This document shows, piece after piece, positions 1 to 5,657 of a DNA stretch of 5,657 nt. The translations under genes were made by a program, and so were the position numbers. The DNA comes from Methanoregula sp. (GTDB lineage Archaea; Halobacteriota; Methanomicrobia; Methanomicrobiales; Methanospirillaceae): the NCBI GenBank assembly GCA_003154335.1, contig PMDE01000041.1, forward strand, positions 19,751-25,407, given 5' to 3'. Each line of letters begins with the position of its first letter. Within the stretch, counting starts at the first letter, position 1. A model generated the notes under the pieces. That model was not told where the DNA came from. It did no database searches and saw only the letters and a program-made list of their open reading frames with translations.

Positions 1-434
1 ATGCAATCGACGTATTTTCCAAAAAACATCAGGAAAAAGTTTCATGCTCCCTTTCAGTTTTTAAAAGAGCACATCGACGATCCACTATCACGAGACGAAA
101 TGCACAACAGTCTTGCCATCCGGCGTAAGATCATCAGCCAAGATTTCACTGTCTTCTGCAGCCATGGTCCCTGATATTTTTCCCGCCACTCCACAGAGAA
201 CTGCTGGAATTCCCAAAATACCGGTAGATGCCCGGAATAAACCATTAATTCCGCAAGAGAAATGCTTCCGGAGCATCACCCGCGAGGTCTCTGATGCTGG
301 TGAACACATTGAGAACATCATTCCTGGTATATCGGGCCTCTTCCGCGCCTCGTATGGGGGACTAGTTTTCAGGGAGTAACTAACAGATATGCTCATATGG
401 TTCCACTCTTCATCTTGATTCCGGAACACATCGC
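1..434. other. Gene-poor left flank (no intact gene supported)
   Basis: Apart from the possible receiver-domain remnant annotated separately, I see no intact gene here. A forward frame is open from the ATG at position 1 to a TGA at 172-174 (57 codons). It is lysine-rich, matches nothing I recognise, and may simply be the tail of a frame entering from outside the window. A forward frame at 113-379 lies antisense to the receiver remnant and has no family character. This stretch is AT-richer than the ABC genes next to it, which fits decayed or intergenic DNA. I see no clear TATA box or Shine-Dalgarno motif before the ATPase start at 435. Confidence 0.5.
165..375 (-). pseudogene. Remnant of a response-regulator receiver domain (C-terminal half), frameshifted
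   Basis: On the minus strand, about 375 to 215 translates to a stretch resembling the second half of a CheY/Rcp1-like receiver. It starts with SLKTSPPYE (helix 3), then DIPGMMFS (strand 4 with the conserved Ser/Thr) and PASE (the usual loop). HFSCGINGLFRAS follows, where the conserved Lys-Pro after strand 5 would lie but reads Arg-Ala. Family-like sequence then moves to another frame (EFQQFSVEWREKYQG, about 210 to 168). Removing one base of the CCC run at 212-214 joins the two parts. The N-terminal half with the phospho-acceptor Asp is absent; the neighbouring ABC gene begins just beyond. The assignment rests on my reading of degenerate motifs, so it is tentative. The frame is open by itself from 471 to 88, but its ends look like nothing known. 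Confidence 0.33.
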
Positions 435-1352
435 ATGAACGCAATCGAAGCGAAGAATCTCCACAAGTCATTCGGACCTGTTACCGCCGTCGACAATGTA
501 AGTATTACTATTCCGGAGGGGGGTATTTTCGGGTTCCTCGGCCCAAACGGGGCGGGGAAGACCACGGTAATCCGTATGCTGACAGGAGTGCTGATACCGG
601 ATGCCGGATCGGCGCTTATCCTCGGTACTGATGTTAACAGGGATCCGCTCACAGCAAAGCTGAAGATGGGTGTCATACCCGAAAACGGCACCGTCTACAG
701 CGACCTCACAGCGGAGCAGAATATCCTCCTTACTGCAAAATTCTACGGGATCGACCGGATGGAACGTAACAAACGGGCAGGGGAGATCCTCGGCCGCCTC
801 GGGCTTACGGAACGAAAAGACGATCTGGTCCGTACATTCTCAAAAGGGATGCGCCAGAGGATCAGTATCGCATGCGCTATCGTCCATGCACCGCCTGTTC
901 TTATCCTTGACGAACCGACTACCGGATTGGATGTATTCAGCCGCCGGCTGGTTATTGATACGGTCCGTCATATGAACAGTCACGGCAGCACCGTCCTTCT
1001 TACAACGCACAATATTGAGGAGGCAAATGCTCTCTGCACAACTATCAGTATTATCAACAAGGGAAATATTATTGCAACCGGAAGCCCGGAGAAACTTAAG
1101 AAGACCTTCGATACCTCACGGTATGTTGAAGTCTCCTTCGACCAGCGCGTGGAACAGGACGTGTTCTCAGCCCCGTGGATTGAAAGGGTAGAGTCATGGG
1201 GGGAGAAATGGCGGGTCTACACCAATGATCCGGACCGTGCGGTAAAGTCCATCTCTTCCCTTGCAGAGCGGGACCAGCTGACCATTGTATCCATCGCGAC
1301 GTCAAACCCAACCCTTGAAGAAGCGTTTGTCCGGCTCACTGCAGGTGCGTAA
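435..1352 (+). CDS. ABC transporter ATP-binding protein (CcmA/DrrA-like, ABC-2 exporter type)
   Basis: This is a cytoplasmic nucleotide-binding subunit that powers an ABC-2 type exporter by ATP hydrolysis; the substrate is not predictable. The 305 residues carry every expected motif. Walker A is GPNGAGKT at 36-43. The Q-loop region is GVIPEN at 79-84, with Glu83 where Gln is usual, a variation common in this subfamily. The signature is FSKGMRQR at 135-142, Walker B is VLILDEP at 155-161 with catalytic Glu160, the D-loop is TTGLD at 162-166, and the H-loop is His192. Residues from about 220 form the C-terminal accessory domain ending in LEEAFVRLTAG, typical of DrrA/CcmA-like ATPases. ATG 435 is the only ATG in this frame after the stop at 381-383. 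No good Shine-Dalgarno precedes it, so a leaderless or near-leaderless message is possible. The stop is one base before the likely permease start, so the pair should be co-transcribed. Confidence 0.96.
   Translation: MNAIEAKNLHKSFGPVTAVDNVSITIPEGGIFGFLGPNGAGKTTVIRMLTGVLIPDAGSALILGTDVNRDPLTAKLKMGVIPENGTVYSDLTAEQNILLTAKFYGIDRMERNKRAGEILGRLGLTERKDDLVRTFSKGMRQRISIACAIVHAPPVLILDEPTTGLDVFSRRLVIDTVRHMNSHGSTVLLTTHNIEEANALCTTISIINKGNIIATGSPEKLKKTFDTSRYVEVSFDQRVEQDVFSAPWIERVESWGEKWRVYTNDPDRAVKSISSLAERDQLTIVSIATSNPTLEEAFVRLTAGA
1343..1347 (+). promoter_or_regulatory. Shine-Dalgarno-like AGGTG deciding the permease start
   Basis: AGGTG matches the archaeal anti-Shine-Dalgarno complement and sits six bases before the GTG at 1354. 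It lies inside the last codons of the ATPase gene, so ribosomes finishing that gene would meet the permease start directly (translational coupling, inferred). Confidence 0.5.
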
Positions 1353-1353
1353 C

Positions 1354-2100
1354 GTGGACCTGAAGGTCTTTCTCCGCAGCATCCTCGTCATCACGGAAAA
1401 GAACATGCGGATCTATTATTTCAAAGGGCCGGTGGTTGTCTTCGGTCTGCTCTTTCCCCTCATAATGTTCCTCACGTTTTTTATCGGGCGGAATCTTGAC
1501 CTCGTACTCTTCTTCCCCGGGTTTCTGGGCATGATGCTCTTCTTTACCGCATCATCGGTCGGTCCCCTCATTACTCCGTGGGAGAAACGAGAAAAGACCT
1601 ATGAGCGACTGATCTCACTCCCTGTTATCCTCGAGAGTATTATCATCGGTGACCTTCTGGCAGGAGCAATCTTCGGTGTTGCCATTACGACCATTGTCTT
1701 TGTTATCTGTGCCCTGCTACTCCACCTCGCTCTCGTGAACACCGCTCTTCTCGCTGTTTCGATGATACTGGGATCAATCACATTCGCAGCACTTGGTACA
1801 TTGCTTGCATCGCCGACCACTGACAACCCCTCAAACATTATGATGCTCTCGAGTCTCATCCGCCTCCCGCTTATTTTTGTATCGGGGATTTTTATCCCGC
1901 TCGGCCAGCTGGTGGGCTGGGAACGTACTCTTACCTCCCTCTCCCCGCTTACCTACCTGGTCGACCTGTTCCATGCGGCGCTGAACGGGGATGCAGTTTA
2001 CCCGCCATGGATTGATGCAATGGTACTCCTGGCAGTGATCCTGGTGTTTATCGTCTGTGCAAAAGTTATCCAGAAAAGGAACCTGGTGAAGGGAATTTGA
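1354..2100 (+). CDS. ABC-2 type transporter permease
   Basis: This is the membrane-spanning subunit partnering the ATPase just upstream. From GTG 1354 it has 248 residues, normal for an ABC-2 (PF01061-type) permease. Six hydrophobic segments are visible at about 27-45, 50-74, 96-122, 130-152, 162-182 and 221-240. Between segments 2 and 3 lies the charged stretch WEKREKTYERLISLP (76-90), the family's cytoplasmic coupling segment that contacts the ATPase. The SGIFIPLGQL (177-186) and LSPLTYLVDLFH (196-207) motifs near the C-terminal third are also typical. The frame is open back to an ATG at 1285, but that start would overlap the ATPase by 68 bases and add a non-family basic extension. GTG 1354 has a good AGGTG ribosome site and begins one base after the ATPase stop. 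GTG 1345 is a less likely alternative. The substrate is unknown. Confidence 0.93.
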   Translation: MDLKVFLRSILVITEKNMRIYYFKGPVVVFGLLFPLIMFLTFFIGRNLDLVLFFPGFLGMMLFFTASSVGPLITPWEKREKTYERLISLPVILESIIIGDLLAGAIFGVAITTIVFVICALLLHLALVNTALLAVSMILGSITFAALGTLLASPTTDNPSNIMMLSSLIRLPLIFVSGIFIPLGQLVGWERTLTSLSPLTYLVDLFHAALNGDAVYPPWIDAMVLLAVILVFIVCAKVIQKRNLVKGI

Positions 2101-2223
2101 GATCCGCTCATAGTGAAAAAACAAAACCAGGCATGATTTCACCCCTTTCAAATGTTCCCGACTCCCTCCGAAAATGCCCTCGTAATTATCCTTATTACCA
2201 TGAACGGTACCTATCATACAACT

Positions 2224-2751
2224 ATGATGCGCGGGTATCCGTTACTTGTTCTCGTTTTTCTTGTGTTGACATATTCCTGCATTGCCGGATGTACAAGTAC
2301 AGGAAATATCTACGGAAATACTCCGTCACCGGTGACCACTCCTGAGGTATCCGTGACTCCGCTGTCAGATTCCGCAATCCTGCCAGTGTTGACCTCCGTT
2401 CCTCAGGTGACCGCTTCAGCTTTCTCTGGCAGTAACCGGACGGTGATGGTCGAACTCACTGCAGCAAAAATGGCTTTTGACCAGTCCTCGATTACCGTGC
2501 CTGCCGGAGCATCAGTTGTAGTGAACTTCCATAACCGGGAAGCTCCGGGTTCTTCCCAGGTAACCGGTATCTCCCACAATTTCGCGGTATATGATTCGTC
2601 TGCTGCAAAGGAAAAAATTTTCAGCGGGGAAATTATTACCGGAGGCGAGGATGCAACTTACAAGTTCTCCGCTCCGGCAATTCCTGGCACCTATTTCTTC
2701 CGCTGTGATGTCCACCCATCGGCCATGACCGGGACGTTCATTGTCCGGTAA
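2224..2751 (+). CDS. Cupredoxin-domain (blue copper) lipoprotein
   Basis: This is a predicted membrane-anchored, extracytoplasmic type 1 copper protein, probably an electron carrier or copper-binding protein. From ATG 2224 it has 175 residues. A hydrophobic signal (about 6-22) ends in the lipobox IAGC with Cys23 as lipidation site. A Thr/Pro/Ser-rich linker follows (24-70), then a plastocyanin/auracyanin-like beta-sandwich (about 73-175). All four type 1 copper ligands are present: His118 (in SHNF), Cys161, His164 and Met168, the last three forming C-x2-H-x3-M in CDVHPSAM. There is one N-glycosylation sequon, Asn71-Arg-Thr. Upstream in-frame ATGs at 2200 and 2152 would only lengthen the segment before the signal peptide, so I prefer 2224; none has a convincing Shine-Dalgarno. 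It follows the permease by 123 bases on the same strand, so read-through from the ABC genes is possible. Its electron partner is not in the window. Confidence 0.88.
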   Translation: MMRGYPLLVLVFLVLTYSCIAGCTSTGNIYGNTPSPVTTPEVSVTPLSDSAILPVLTSVPQVTASAFSGSNRTVMVELTAAKMAFDQSSITVPAGASVVVNFHNREAPGSSQVTGISHNFAVYDSSAAKEKIFSGEIITGGEDATYKFSAPAIPGTYFFRCDVHPSAMTGTFIVR

Positions 2752-2915
2752 CCGCAGTTCTTTATCGGAAATGGCGGGTCAGTTTGTCCGGAATCCTGAA
2801 AAATCGCCCGGTCGCGATACGAATATACCCAATATCATGTGGGTTCTGTCGGGACTGGTATGAATAGAAACGGAGGCGACAACGCACTAATATACGGGAA
2901 AACCGGTATGGATTG

Positions 2916-2966
2916 AGTTCGTGAATCAGTGACCTGAACTTTGAAACAGGGAGAAAAATCTATTAC
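2916..2966 (+). promoter_or_regulatory. Possible SDR promoter region: inverted repeat plus weak TATA-like element
   Basis: The 265-base gap between the copper protein and the SDR gene holds an inverted repeat, AGTTC (2916-2920) and GAACT (2936-2940), with a 15-base spacer. About 12 bases further on, an A-rich run leads into CTATTA (about 2959-2965), a poor but possible BRE/TATA pair. Transcription would then begin near 2987-2991 and leave a leader of some 26-30 bases. The order of operator-like repeat then TATA suits activator binding, but this is inference and both elements are weak. A second short inverted repeat, ACCCA/TGGGT, lies at 2827-2844. No convincing small gene is seen in the gap. 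Confidence 0.22.
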
Positions 2967-3016
2967 TCCATGGATCACATACCCGGCCAAATCCCGTTAA
3001 TCGATGTGATGATACC

Positions 3017-3760
3017 ATGAACCAGAATTTTCCAGGGTTAAGAGGGAAAACCGCAATTGTTACCGGTGCTTCTTCAGGTATAGGTCTTGCGACTGCACAG
3101 CTCCTCGCAAGAAACGGCGTTAAGGTAGGTCTTGTCTCAAGATCTGATGTGAAACTTGAGGATCTATCCGTTACTCTGCCGGGTTCCCGGGCTTTTCCCA
3201 CAGACATGACAAAGATACCGCAAATCAGAAAGATGGTTGGCCAGGTGAAGAAGTATTTTGGCAGGATCGACATCCTTGTCAATAATGCAGGTCAGGGATA
3301 CGATGCGACGGTAGAAAAGACCGAAATCGACACATTCCGGTATATCTATAACCTGAATATTATCGGGCCGCTTGTCACCATGCAGCAGGTCATCCCGATC
3401 ATGAGAGTCCAGGGCGGAGGGAGGATAATCAATATCAGCTCAGGCACTGCGCTGATGCACCTGCCCGGCATGAGCCCGTATTCATCTTCCAAGCGTGCAC
3501 TCGGCGCAATCAGTCTTGCCGCCCGGCAGGAACTGGAAGCAGATAATATTGTCGTATCTGTCGTGTACCCTTACATAACCCTGACCAATTTCGAGAAGAA
3601 CACCATCCGGGCAGTTCCCGTTCCCCAAAATGAACAGGAGCCGACTGGCCCCTATCCGGCCGATTCCGCTGAATTTGTTGCCGTAAAGATTGTTGAAGGG
3701 CTCGTAAGCGGGGACGCAGAGATCTTTTCCCACGACTGGATGAAAGAACGGCGTAAGTGA
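3017..3760 (+). CDS. Classical short-chain dehydrogenase/reductase (SDR)
   Basis: This is a cytoplasmic NAD(P)(H)-dependent oxidoreductase of the classical SDR family, acting on an unknown alcohol or carbonyl substrate. The 247-residue length is typical. The Rossmann cofactor motif TGASSGIG is at 16-23, NNAG is at 89-92, and the catalytic tetrad is complete: Asn114, Ser142 (in NISSG), Tyr155 and Lys159 (YSSSK). Arg42 just after the second strand (VSRS) suggests NADP(H) preference, an inference from family knowledge. The segment after strand 6 reads YPYITLTNF (184-192), with Tyr in place of the usual Gly of the PG motif. ATG 3017 is preceded by GTGAT (3006-3010), a partial Shine-Dalgarno at suitable spacing. 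The gene stands alone on this strand and converges with the phosphoesterase 66 bases downstream, so context gives no clue to the pathway. Gene symbols such as fabG would be over-reading. Confidence 0.93.
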   Translation: MNQNFPGLRGKTAIVTGASSGIGLATAQLLARNGVKVGLVSRSDVKLEDLSVTLPGSRAFPTDMTKIPQIRKMVGQVKKYFGRIDILVNNAGQGYDATVEKTEIDTFRYIYNLNIIGPLVTMQQVIPIMRVQGGGRIINISSGTALMHLPGMSPYSSSKRALGAISLAARQELEADNIVVSVVYPYITLTNFEKNTIRAVPVPQNEQEPTGPYPADSAEFVAVKIVEGLVSGDAEIFSHDWMKERRK

Positions 3761-3816
3761 CAAAGTTTGTCGTTTCAGGTGAACTTCCCTTAAATTGTCT
3801 GTTGTTCCGGCCTGTG

Positions 3817-3822
3817 AAAAAA
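3817..3822 (-). terminator. Oligo-T tract after the phosphoesterase gene (archaeal-type terminator candidate)
   Basis: Read on the minus strand, the phosphoesterase stop TAA (3829-3827) is followed within four bases by a run of six Ts. Archaeal RNA polymerase commonly stops at such oligo-T tracts without needing a hairpin. This lies in the 66-base gap between convergent genes, where a terminator is expected. The tract is short, so confidence is limited. Confidence 0.35.
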
Positions 3823-3826
3823 GTAA

Positions 3827-5266
3827 TTATTTCTTAGGGTATGGCGGGAGTACCATCTGTTGCCGGGGCGATTGGTTAAAATCAAAGTCATACGCGATAT
3901 CCCCGAGAACAGGGGCATTCTCTCTTACCGCAGGGCGGGAATCCGGGCGGAAATCAGTTGCCGGGTCAATTCGTGACCCGTTGAGAAAATCATCCTCTAT
4001 GAACTTCAGGTACGCATCGAAGCTGAGCGTCTGGTGGTCGATATATCCCTTTTTTGCATACGGACTGATCACGATCCCCGGGACACGGATCCCGTACCCG
4101 TTCCGGTCAACTTTCGGCGGAATGACATGGTCATAGAACCCGCCCCAGTCATCCCATGACAGGAATATTGCGGTACTGTTCCAGTCAGGCCCCTCCATCG
4201 CCGCATTGATTATCGAAGTGGTCCATGCCTGGCCGTCAGAAACACGCGCAGGCGGATGTTCGCTGACGGTCTGGTTCGGATTTACCCACATGACATTGGG
4301 CAGGTTACCCGACCTCGCTGCGGCAAAGTAGCGATCTATTGCCTGGATATTCTTCACCTGGTCGTCCCTGCGGACCGTCTCGAACCAGGGAAGCGGGTTC
4401 CAGATCTCGGGCACGGCTACCCGGTGGGGCTCGGCCTCGCAGAACATCGCATCATCGGCACAATCCGGCTGGTCACCTTCTTCGAGATAATATGCCCACG
4501 ACACGTTATTCTGGTGCAACAAAAAAGTGATATCGGTCCATGGATAATCGGGTATCTTGGTCGGCATTCCATTTTCACCGATTATCAGGCGCTCCGGACC
4601 CTGGAGGGCGTCGACACAGCTCATCGGGTCGCCGGGTTTGCATGTCGCAGACCACCCCGACACCATGAACAGGTGGGAAGGGAGACTCCACGAGGCGGCA
4701 GATTCGAACATCCGGTCCTGCAGGACAAAATTATCGGCATATGCCCAATAATTCGGTATCTCGTGCCGGTCATGGTATCCTAAAACGTCCAGCTCTGCTT
4801 TTTCAGCCATACATTCCCCGGGATGAGCTGTCTTTGTACAAGTGTTGTTGATCGCAATTTCCGCCTGTTCGATGAACCCGTCCATCTTCCCGCCATTTAT
4901 ATCCGCTTCAGATTCGTACTGGCTGTGGGGTCCGCCAAAATTGATATCCCGCGGGTCGTGGTAGGGGCGGACGCATTGCTCGTTCTTATCCGGGTCGGGG
5001 ATGCAGACAGTCGGCACACTATTCATCATGGGGATCCCATCTGCACCGGGATAGGTACCGAAGTATTCATCAAAGGCCCGGTTCTCCTGCATGATAATAA
5101 TCACGTGCCTGATCTTATGAATCCCCTCACCGGGTGCCGGAATTATCGTCGGCCAGCCGGTTGTGGTTGGAGGGGGTGGAGTCCCGCCGGGAATAATGGT
5201 CGCGCACCCTGATACCAGGATGGCGAGTACCAGGACTATAATTGTCCCTGTTGTCCCTTTTTTCAT
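3827..5266 (-). CDS. Phosphoesterase lipoprotein, phospholipase C/acid phosphatase superfamily (PF04185)
   Basis: This is a predicted surface-anchored phosphate-ester hydrolase; whether it cleaves phospholipids or soluble phosphomonoesters cannot be told. The 479 residues begin with a lysine-initiated signal and the lipobox VSGC (Cys21), then a Pro/Thr linker (26-45). Family blocks follow in order. HVIIIMQENRAFDEYFGTYPG (54-74) has the metal-binding Glu61-Asn62. H114-SQY and GGKMDGF (125-131) come next. IPNYWAYADNFVLQDRMF (170-187) is followed by SWSLPSH (192-198), with Ser194 as likely nucleophile. Then come SEHPP (335-339) and SWDDWGGFYDHV (370-381), where Asp372/Asp373 are likely metal ligands. 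AcpA-type enzymes guide these roles. Four closely spaced cysteine pairs (88/98, 143/152, 209/217, 269/276) suggest disulfides. Several N-glycosylation sequons occur (Asn140, 254, 331, 363, 429, 464). GAGG lies ten bases before the ATG. The upstream neighbour is a close paralogue. Confidence 0.93.
   Translation of the reverse strand: MKKGTTGTIIVLVLAILVSGCATIIPGGTPPPPTTTGWPTIIPAPGEGIHKIRHVIIIMQENRAFDEYFGTYPGADGIPMMNSVPTVCIPDPDKNEQCVRPYHDPRDINFGGPHSQYESEADINGGKMDGFIEQAEIAINNTCTKTAHPGECMAEKAELDVLGYHDRHEIPNYWAYADNFVLQDRMFESAASWSLPSHLFMVSGWSATCKPGDPMSCVDALQGPERLIIGENGMPTKIPDYPWTDITFLLHQNNVSWAYYLEEGDQPDCADDAMFCEAEPHRVAVPEIWNPLPWFETVRRDDQVKNIQAIDRYFAAARSGNLPNVMWVNPNQTVSEHPPARVSDGQAWTTSIINAAMEGPDWNSTAIFLSWDDWGGFYDHVIPPKVDRNGYGIRVPGIVISPYAKKGYIDHQTLSFDAYLKFIEDDFLNGSRIDPATDFRPDSRPAVRENAPVLGDIAYDFDFNQSPRQQMVLPPYPKK
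3836..4132 (-). repeat. Diverged tandem gene-duplication repeat, copy A (copy B at 5361-5657)
   Basis: Positions 3836-4132 and 5361-5657 align without gaps at an offset of 1525 bases and encode the matching C-terminal parts of the two phosphoesterases. Many third-codon positions differ while the protein stays about 75% identical, so this is an old duplication rather than a recent copy or an assembly artefact. The repeat surely extends beyond the right edge into the unseen part of the second gene. Confidence 0.8.
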
Positions 5267-5276
5267 CTCGGATCTT

Positions 5277-5280
5277 CCTC
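5277..5280 (-). promoter_or_regulatory. Shine-Dalgarno GAGG for the complete phosphoesterase
   Basis: On the minus strand TGAGGAAGATCC precedes the ATG at 5266. GAGG pairs with the anti-Shine-Dalgarno core and is ten bases from the start, while the GATC three bases on extends the match loosely. It supports ATG 5266, which is also the start that gives a proper signal peptide. Confidence 0.5.
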
Positions 5281-5333
5281 AAATCTTTCTTCTTTATCAT
5301 TACCCTCGTTTGTCAATTGCAGCGGAAGATGCG

Positions 5334-5657
5334 CTATAAACCCGAACCTGATGTTCCGTTCGGGTACACCGGGAGGAGGACCGGAGGCCTCGGAGACTGG
5401 GTAAAGTCGAAATCCCGGGAAAGATCACCAAGGACCGGGGCATATTCCCTGACGCTCGTCCGGGAGTCAGGTCGGGTGTCTGTAGATGGATCAAGGCGTG
5501 CCCCACCCAGGAAGTCGTCCTCTATAAATTTCAGGTATGCATCGAAGCTGAGGGTCTGTTGATCGATGAACCCCTTCTTTGCGTACGGGCTGATTACGAG
5601 CGCCGGTACCCGGAGCCCGTAGCCATTCTCATCGACTTTTGGCGGCACAATATGGTC
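5334..5657 (-). CDS. Second phosphoesterase (PF04185), partial: C-terminal 107 residues only
   Basis: This is the C-terminal part of a phosphoesterase paralogous to the next gene downstream; the rest lies beyond the window edge. The visible frame enters as DHIVPPKVDENGYGLRVP, continuing the DDWGGFYDHV block of the family. It runs through SPYAKKGFID and SFDAYLKFIEDDF to a TAG at 5336-5334. Ungapped comparison with residues 379-477 of the complete copy gives about 74 identical positions out of 99 by my count. The tails differ: this copy ends NGTSGSGL, the other KK. A GTG at 5648 could be mistaken for a start, but it is an internal valine, since the frame and the homology both continue to the edge. 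The stop is 67 bases upstream of the complete copy's start with no obvious terminator between, so one transcript for both is likely. A signal peptide cannot be checked here. Confidence 0.92.
   Translation of the reverse strand, partial: DHIVPPKVDENGYGLRVPALVISPYAKKGFIDQQTLSFDAYLKFIEDDFLGGARLDPSTDTRPDSRTSVREYAPVLGDLSRDFDFTQSPRPPVLLPVYPNGTSGSGL

Noticed and set aside
1..174. 57-codon forward frame beginning with ATG at position 1
   Set aside because: It is short, has no recognisable motif, touches the window edge and partly overlaps the possible receiver remnant. It may be part of something outside the window but cannot be supported.
113..379. 88-codon forward open frame
   Set aside because: It lies antisense to a stretch that reads more convincingly as a receiver-domain remnant, has no family motif, and has no clear ribosome site.
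1285..1353. Longer permease with ATG at 1285
   Set aside because: The added 23 residues are basic, unlike permease N-termini, and are encoded within the ATPase C-terminus in another frame. GTG 1354 has a better ribosome site.
2113..2142. GTGAAA/TTTCAC inverted repeat after the permease gene
   Set aside because: Six-base arms with an 18-base loop and no T-tract after it make neither a convincing terminator nor a clear operator.
1831..2217. 128-codon minus-strand open frame
   Set aside because: It is mostly antisense to the permease gene and its composition (many His, Gln, Lys) has no family character.
2854..2910. Possible 18-codon peptide starting at an ATG near 2860 in the gap before the SDR gene
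   Set aside because: It is too short, has no ribosome site and nothing recognisable.
4256..4783. 175-codon forward open frame opposite the phosphoesterase
   Set aside because: It is antisense to a clearly real gene with all family motifs, and its translation shows no domain. It is a shadow of GC-biased codon usage.
4823..5212. 129-codon forward open frame
   Set aside because: It is antisense to the N-terminal third of the phosphoesterase, with no domain or plausible start context.

Overview
The window looks like a chromosomal segment of a methanogenic archaeon, most likely Methanomicrobiales (Methanoregula-like). This is an inference. It rests on three things: lipoprotein signal peptides followed by Thr/Pro-rich linkers, Shine-Dalgarno-like motifs of the AGGTG/GAGG type with one likely GTG start, and the overall protein style and moderate GC. 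No rRNA, tRNA, CRISPR array, transposase or integrase is visible.

Layout: positions 1-434 hold no intact gene I can support. On the minus strand, about 375 to 165, there is what looks like the decayed C-terminal half of a response-regulator receiver domain, broken by a one-base frameshift. Positions 435-2100 encode a two-gene ABC-2 type exporter, an ATPase followed at once by a six-helix permease. Next, on the same strand, is a lipoprotein with a complete type 1 (blue) copper site (2224-2751). After a 265-base intergenic stretch comes a classical short-chain dehydrogenase/reductase (3017-3760). It converges on a minus-strand pair of tandem paralogous phosphoesterases (PF04185, phospholipase C/acid phosphatase superfamily). 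One is complete, with a lipoprotein signal (5266-3827). The other is cut by the right edge of the window, leaving only its C-terminal 107 residues (5657-5334).

How the genes may work together: the ATPase and permease clearly form one transporter. The copper lipoprotein lies 123 bases downstream of the permease on the same strand and could be its extracytoplasmic partner, but that is guilt by association. The two phosphoesterases are surface lipoprotein hydrolases (shown for the complete one, inferred for the partial one), probably co-transcribed from upstream of the window's right edge. The SDR has no evident link to either group.

I do not see a clearly new biological system. The points most worth checking are the copper-protein/ABC neighbourhood, the tandem phosphoesterase duplication with its four closely spaced cysteine pairs, and the receiver-domain remnant.
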